Below, piece after piece: positions 59,305 through 64,000 of a stretch of 64,000 nucleotides of DNA. The stretch comes from Wyeomyia smithii. Lineage: Eukaryota > Arthropoda > Insecta > Diptera > Culicidae. Made by a program: the position numbers and the translations under genes. The stretch spans positions 41,459,006 to 41,523,005 of the forward strand of contig NC_073694.1 in assembly GCF_029784165.1 (NCBI RefSeq). The letters run 5' to 3'. The notes under the pieces were generated by a model. The model did no database searches, was not told the origin of the DNA, and saw nothing but the letters and a program-made list of their open reading frames with translations. Each line of letters starts with the position of its first letter. The stretch's first letter is position 1.

Positions 59305-59878
59305 TTAAGGGATTTATATTTCGGCTTGCAGTCTAATGAATTGCGTTGATCTCTATCTGCTCATCACCAACATTTCGGTCCTTCTATGGGACCATCATCA
59401 GGGCCTAAAATATATTTCACATTTTACGTACGCGGTTTCAACACTAACCAAAGCTCATAGACTTGTCTGCACAGAACATTTCTTCCTATCCTGTAGTATT
59501 GGTGTTTGGGCTAGAGTCCGACAGTTCGAGTGGGAAAATTTTTGTGTGATGGAGGCGAAGTGTATCGCTCGATAAATTTTTTCACCAAAATGAACCAAAT
59601 TTGAATCTGCGCTTCGGATGTACGGCATTAAACCCTTTACGACCCGACCTTTCTATGTTTTGCACAAACTTTTTAACTTCTTTGTTACTGTTTTCGAGTG
59701 AGTAGTTTTTCAATGTCATATAGTGTAATATTGTCCCAATGTAAATCAATTTATACGTAAAATGTGAAATATATTTTAGGCCCTGATGATGGTCCCATAG
59801 AAGGACCGAAACGTTGGTGATAAGCAGATAGAAATCAACGCAATTCATTAGACTGCAAGCCGAAATATAAATTCCTTA
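59305..59878. mobile_element. Inverted-repeat element with CTGATGA...GAAAC motif (Penelope-like?)
   Basis: Arms of about 125 bases (59305-59430 and 59754-59878) match in inverse with few differences, around a 320-base unique middle. Each arm carries CTGATGA, a 5-bp hairpin (GGTCC, GGACC) and GAAAC or GAAAT. This resembles the hammerhead ribozyme core reported in Penelope-like retroelement ends. The middle has no coding motif. Confidence 0.5.
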
Positions 59879-60034
59879 GATGTGGTTTTAGTGCAGTTGA
59901 ACCAGGAATCCGTCTTGGTCTTACTTCATCCGTTGTTTTTGCCCCGGCTTTGGTGCTGATATTTTTTTAACAGAAAAAAGAAACACAATAAAATTTCAAC
60001 CAATTTTGAAAAAAAAAACTAAAAATGATAAAGG

Positions 60035-60471
60035 TAGGACGGAAGGAAGGAAGGAAGGAAGAAAGGAAGGAAGGAAGGAAGGAAGAAAGGAAGGAAGGAA
60101 GAAAGGAAGATAGGAAGGAAGGAAGGAAGGAAGGAAGGAAGGAAGGAAGGAAGGAAGGAAGGAAGGAAGGAATGAAGGAAGGAAGGAAGGAAGCAAGGAA
60201 GGAAGGAAGGAAGGAAGGAAGGAAGGAAGGAAGGAAGGAAGGAAGGAAGGAAGGAAGGAAGGAAGGAAGGAAGGAAGGAAGGAAGGAAGGAAGGAAGGAA
60301 GGAAGGAAGGAAGGAAGGAAGGAAGGAAGGAAGGAAGGAAGGAAGGAAGGAAGGAAGGAAGGAAGAAGGAAGGAAGGAAGGAAGGAAGGAAGGAAGGAAG
60401 GAAGGAAGGAAGGAAGGAAGGAAGGAAGGAAGGAAGGAAGGAAGGAAGGAAGGAAGGAAGGAAGGAAGGAA
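60035..60471. repeat. GGAA microsatellite
   Basis: More than 100 copies of the tetramer with rare substitutions near the left edge and one 1-base phase change at 60363. The long Lys/Glu/Gly/Arg open frame over it is a by-product. It ends exactly where a DD37E fragment begins. Confidence 0.97.
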
Positions 60472-60864
60472 TTTATCGAGAGAAAGACTGGTTTATCGAG
60501 AGAAATGCTTGTTGTCGTTCTTCGCTCTCACCGTGGTCCCACGTTGTTCTGGCCGGATCTAGCTTCGTACCATTACGCCAAGCCTGTAATGGATTGGTAC
60601 GAAGCGTAGGGCGTTAATGTGGTCCCGACAGAGGCGAACCCACCAAACTCACCAAAACTTCGTCCGATCGAAAGGTTTTGGGCGTTAATGAAGAAGAAGC
60701 TAAAAAAAAAGCGGAAAAACATTCAAAACCGGCGAAGCATTGAAAAAAAAAAAAAAAACTGGGAGAAATTGTGTAAGGAAGGTGGGCAAATCCTCGCCCA
60801 AAATCTCATGAGCAGTGTCGAGAAAACTGTACGAGCATTCAACTTGGGGGAAGAAATACTATAA
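60472..60864 (+). pseudogene. DD37E transposase, copy 3, C-terminal half
   Basis: After the microsatellite the frame reads SHRGPTLFWPDLASYHYAK, with the second catalytic Asp. It meets TAG at 60607-60609, and continues VVPTEANPPNSPKLRPIERF with Glu in place, 37 residues after the Asp. A lysine-rich stretch and a normal C-terminus (VEKTVRAFNLGEEIL, stop at 60862) follow. The N-terminal half and first Asp are missing. Confidence 0.72.
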
Positions 60865-61194
60865 AAAATTATGCCAAAAATTGATGATATTGGTAATAGT
60901 TATTTAATCCATGAACATTTGAGAAGTATCCGATTTAACCTCAACCCCGCGACGGAGAGAAATCAGTTTTTACATCGAAAAATGATATTCAAACTTTTAT
61001 TACTCAGCAACCGCATGCATGATGGCACAAACTATATTGCATGTTGGAGATCAATCTATTCTCTAACTGCTTAGAATATGTTCATCGCAGGAAATTTCAA
61101 GTATAGTTGTTAAACCGTTATCAAAGTTTATATGTCAGGCTCTGCCATATGGCATCACCCGCGGGGAATGGGTTAAACTGAATTTTTGGTGGTT

Positions 61195-61312
61195 ATTTAT
61201 GCGTGTCTAATTTTTTTTTCGAGTCCAATCTTTACTGAGAATCGAACTTATGACCAACGGCTTGTCAAAGTAGATTCTGCAATCTTTAGGCTATGAACTC
61301 CCTGTAAAACTC
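61195..61312 (-). mobile_element. tRNA-like SINE fragment
   Basis: On the minus strand TTCATAGCCTAAAG resembles an A box. A stem-like CTACTTTGACAAGCCG follows, then a B box with GTTCGATTC (61247-61239). The layout is that of a tRNA-derived SINE head, different in sequence from the copies near 18.4 and 19.6 kb. The tail was not identified. Confidence 0.45.
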
Positions 61313-61454
61313 CCATCAATAAGTTTTGTGAAGAAGAGCTTTTGTGAAGAAGAGCTTCAATTTGACATATTTAAAATAATAGGCGTCGATGTAGAAGTTA
61401 CCGAGGTAATTTTATTTTTTATTTTTTTCATATATTTTTGGCGAGGAACGAGCA

Positions 61455-61715
61455 TAGTTTATCTAGTGTCATTTGAACGGGTTGTCTCTCAAACTCACAA
61501 GTAAGAAATTTCATAGCAATTTGATATGTGGTTTAAAAGTTATGAAAAGAAACGAAATTCAAAGACTATTTAAACTGTAATTGCTTTGATCAAAACATAT
61601 GGCCTCAACAAAATTTAAATTTGGTATTGTACTATTCGTAAGTTCCCGGTATTGCTCGTGATTGAAGTGTACGAAATTCAAAGTCATTTCTTTTATTTCG
61701 CTATTTCTTCAGCAC
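61455..61715 (+). repeat. Partial copy of the GCCTTTCT-end repeat
   Basis: TCAAACTCACAAGTAAGAAA, CAATTTGATATGTGGTT and TTTCTTTTATTTCGCTATTT parallel 62690-62940 in the full copy B just downstream, in the same orientation, suggesting a tandem or overlapping pair of insertions. Confidence 0.6.
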
Positions 61716-61754
61716 GAATATTTCACTCCTAATTAATAATTTTTTTAACTTTTT

Positions 61755-63430
61755 GCCTTTCTCCTAGAAAGATATAGCAATCACTTCCAAAACCGAAGAT
61801 ATGAAAGTGCTCCAATGGGCCGAATGGCATATATCACTCGACTCAGTTCGACGAGCTGAGCATTTTCTGTATGTATGGGTGTGTATGTGTGTGTGTGTGT
61901 GTGCAGATTTTTATTTTCTTTCACTTTTCTCAGAGATGTCTGGACCGATTCTAATGAAATTATATGCAAATGAAAGTTTCTAGTTGCTCAATAAGACCCT
62001 ATCAAATTTCATTGTAATTGGATTTTTATTTTAGAGGTTATGTTTAAAAATGTAAAAATCACGAAGCATCAATATCTCAGAAACCACACAACCGATTTCA
62101 ACAAAATTGGTATCAAATGAACGGGCTATCTTAAAAACCCTTAACTTTTGAATTTTATATAGATTGAACATGTGGTTCAAAAGTTATGAAAAGAAACGTC
62201 TTCTGAAGACTGTTTATTTCACTTTAGTTTCTCAGAGATGGCTGTGACTCATATGACTCAGTGTCACATAAAAGGTCTAGTTACCCCATAAGACCCTATG
62301 GATTTTTTTGCAATCGGACTTTTACTTTGCCTGTTATGTTTAAAAATGTGAAATCTACCTATGAAAAGAAACATATTCCGAAGAATACATAAACTCACTC
62401 ACTTTTCTCAGAGATGGCTGACCCGGTTTTCACGAAATTAGTGTCAAATGAAAGGTCTAGCTGACTCATAACACCCTATTGAATTTTACTGTAAACGAAC
62501 CGTAACTTCGTCTGTAATGTACCGAATAGTGAAAATCACGAAACTTCATTATCTCAGAAAGTACACAACCGATTTGATCAATAGTTTCCATTTCATTTGA
62601 TTATAATCGAACTAAGCAACCGTTATGCATTAAATTGTTAATAAAACAACGAAAGTCTATTGTCTCCAAGATTACACGACTTATTTGAACATAACTAGTG
62701 TCATACGAACGAGTCATCTCTCAAACTTACAAACAACAAACTTCATAACAATTTGATATGTGGTTCAAAAGTTATGGAAAGAAAAGAAATTCAAAGGCTA
62801 TTTAAAACTATACCTGCTTTGATCAATATGTGTGGCCTCAATATAATTTAAATGTGGTATCGTACCGTTTGAATGTTCCCGGTATCGCTCTGATTGAATT
62901 GTTCGAAATTAAGAGTCATTTCTTTTATTTCGCTATTTCTTGAGAATTTACATTAGAGATGCACCGAATAATAGGGCTGGGAAAAAGTTGTTTTTGAAAA
63001 TTGCCGAACATTCGGATTATCGAATAATCATGAGTAATTTGGTTTTCCATTTTTCTCATTTAATCATTATGTTCTGTTCAATATTCGGCCGTCCGTTCAA
63101 CGAAACATGATGATAAGATGAGAAAAATTGAAAACCAAATTATTTTTGACTTAATGTGACAAGTTTAAAATAAATCCATTATTCTGTAAACTGAGAATTC
63201 AGTACTTTGCACGAAAAAACTTTTTCCCAGCCCTATTATTCGGTGCAACGCTAATCTACATTACGTCAAATTTCATATTTTATACTTCAATTACAACATC
63301 ATTATTTTCAAACCCAAAAAGTGAATACACATTTCTTGGATTGAAGCGTTCATGTAAATCTATTTTTACAAATAATAAGTTTGAATGAGAAAGGCTGGGT
63401 CTGACCGCTAGGTGGATTAATTTAGGTTTT
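61755..63430 (+). mobile_element. Unclassified GCCTTTCT-end repeat, copy B
   Basis: The left end GCCTTTCTCCTAGAAAG, a TGTGTG microsatellite, CTCAGAGATG-led blocks (61930, 62232, 62409) and the right end GAGAAAGGC plus GACCGCTAGGTGGATTAATT match copy A at 35003-39610. Without nested hits the unit is about 1.4 kb. It contains the hAT MITE at 62954-63253. No protein motif. Confidence 0.65.
62954..63253. mobile_element. 300-bp hAT-type MITE
   Basis: TAGAGATGCACCGAATAATA and GGGCTGGGAAAAAG are inverted at the right (CTTTTTCCCAGCCC, TATTATTCGGTGCAACGCTA). ATTTACAT on the left (62946-62953) and ATCTACAT on the right (63254-63261) agree at 7 of 8 bases, fitting a hAT 8-base duplication. GATGCACCGAAT ends are familiar from insect hAT elements. 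Confidence 0.75.
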
Positions 63431-63499
63431 TTTTTAAATTATTTATACGACACGGTATACCAATGAAAATTTGTTATTTGTTCTTTAGAGTCATCTTTT

Positions 63500-64000
63500 A
63501 AAAATCTTGAATTCGTACAGCGTATTTTTTTCGAACGCACGCTTTATCTCGAGACCAGCATCGCGTATCGATTGTGAAGCAGTTGCACACAGGTAGGTAT
63601 GGGTACTTTCAATTTCTTTCTGAAGGCTGCGCGCGATCGTTGTCGTTTGCCGTCGTGTTAGCCGTCAAGAGCGATCACATTCGCTGGGTGTAGCAACTAG
63701 CACGAGTTTTGAACCGGTGTGGTGGTGGTGTGACCAGAAGCCGGCCGAACGGTGGGAATTGAAACGAAAATGCTCTACAAAAAATAATAAACTAACCGTC
63801 CAGAGTAAAGTGGTGTCGAAATCGGATCGATACCAACCGTATGAAGTGGGTAACAGCAGTGTGTTGACTTTAATGATCATTGATCGGTCGATAGCTGCAT
63901 CGCAACGGCTCTACCTGGATGTTGATTTGATATTGGTTTGAAAAGCTGTGGAGAATTTCGACGGCGGACTACCTTGGGCCATCGAAACCGTACTTACCTT
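63500..64000. other. GC-richer end of window, possible flank of another gene
   Basis: Base composition changes from the AT-rich repeats to more balanced sequence. The last bases read, on the minus strand, AAGGTAAGTACGG, a good 5' splice site whose exon would lie beyond the window. A 74-codon + strand frame (63717-63941) has no known resemblance. I cannot assign a gene. Confidence 0.3.

Noticed and set aside
60025..60609. 194-codon Lys/Glu/Gly/Arg open frame
   Set aside because: It is the GGAA microsatellite read through into a transposase fragment, not a gene.

Overview
The window reads as euchromatic DNA of a mosquito, most likely a culicine of Aedes type. Evidence: one spliced gene for a chitin-binding (RR-type) cuticular protein, short 3' introns with GT..AG ends, an AT-rich background, and a dense load of old transposable elements. 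These include RTE-like LINEs, I/Jockey-type LINE pieces, DD37E mariner relatives (a type I know from mosquitoes), tRNA-derived SINEs, Helitrons and many TIR/foldback elements. No bacterial-type operon, rRNA, CRISPR array or viral gene was seen.

Host gene. The only host gene I can support is the cuticular protein, + strand. A 12-nt coding exon 1 (8409-8420, encoding MNTL) follows a TATA box / TCAGTT initiator region. It is joined across a 17.7-kb first intron (8421-26119) to exon 2 (26120-26375) and exon 3 (26439-26824), with an AATAAA signal at 27080. The product is 217 residues: signal peptide, RR chitin-binding region, then a Pro/Gln/Tyr-rich tail. About a quarter of the window is this one intron, and it is packed with transposon debris.

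Layout. 1-1675: nothing recognised. 1676-4790: decayed RTE-like LINE (minus), then a Helitron 3' end. 5829-6796: TIR element. 8060-8420: promoter and exon 1. 8421-26119: intron 1 with I-type LINE pieces, two inverted tRNA-like SINEs, a second RTE copy holding a foldback MITE, a Tc1 N-terminus and a 907-bp TIR element with a perfect 9-bp target duplication. 27.4-30.8 kb: Jockey and other LINE pieces. 31.5-44.9 kb: deeply nested repeats (foldback MITE > unclassified repeat > 1.4-kb TIR element carrying an RTE fragment, plus a Helitron; a second Helitron holds a hAT MITE). 45.8-47.1 and 49.5-50.5 kb: two kilobase-scale palindromic elements. 51.5-52.3 kb: TGACACAC-type satellite. 55.5-60.9 kb: copia remnant, three DD37E transposase pseudogenes, an inverted-repeat element with a hammerhead-like motif and a GGAA microsatellite. 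61.4-63.4 kb: second copy of the unclassified repeat, holding a hAT MITE.

Nearly every mobile coding region is broken, so I see no intact transposase or reverse transcriptase. The most informative observations are structural: exact target-site duplications that define element ends, very long inverted arms, and cargo inside a TIR element. Element boundaries marked by TSDs are firm. LINE-fragment boundaries are approximate, because they were judged by eye from translated motifs.
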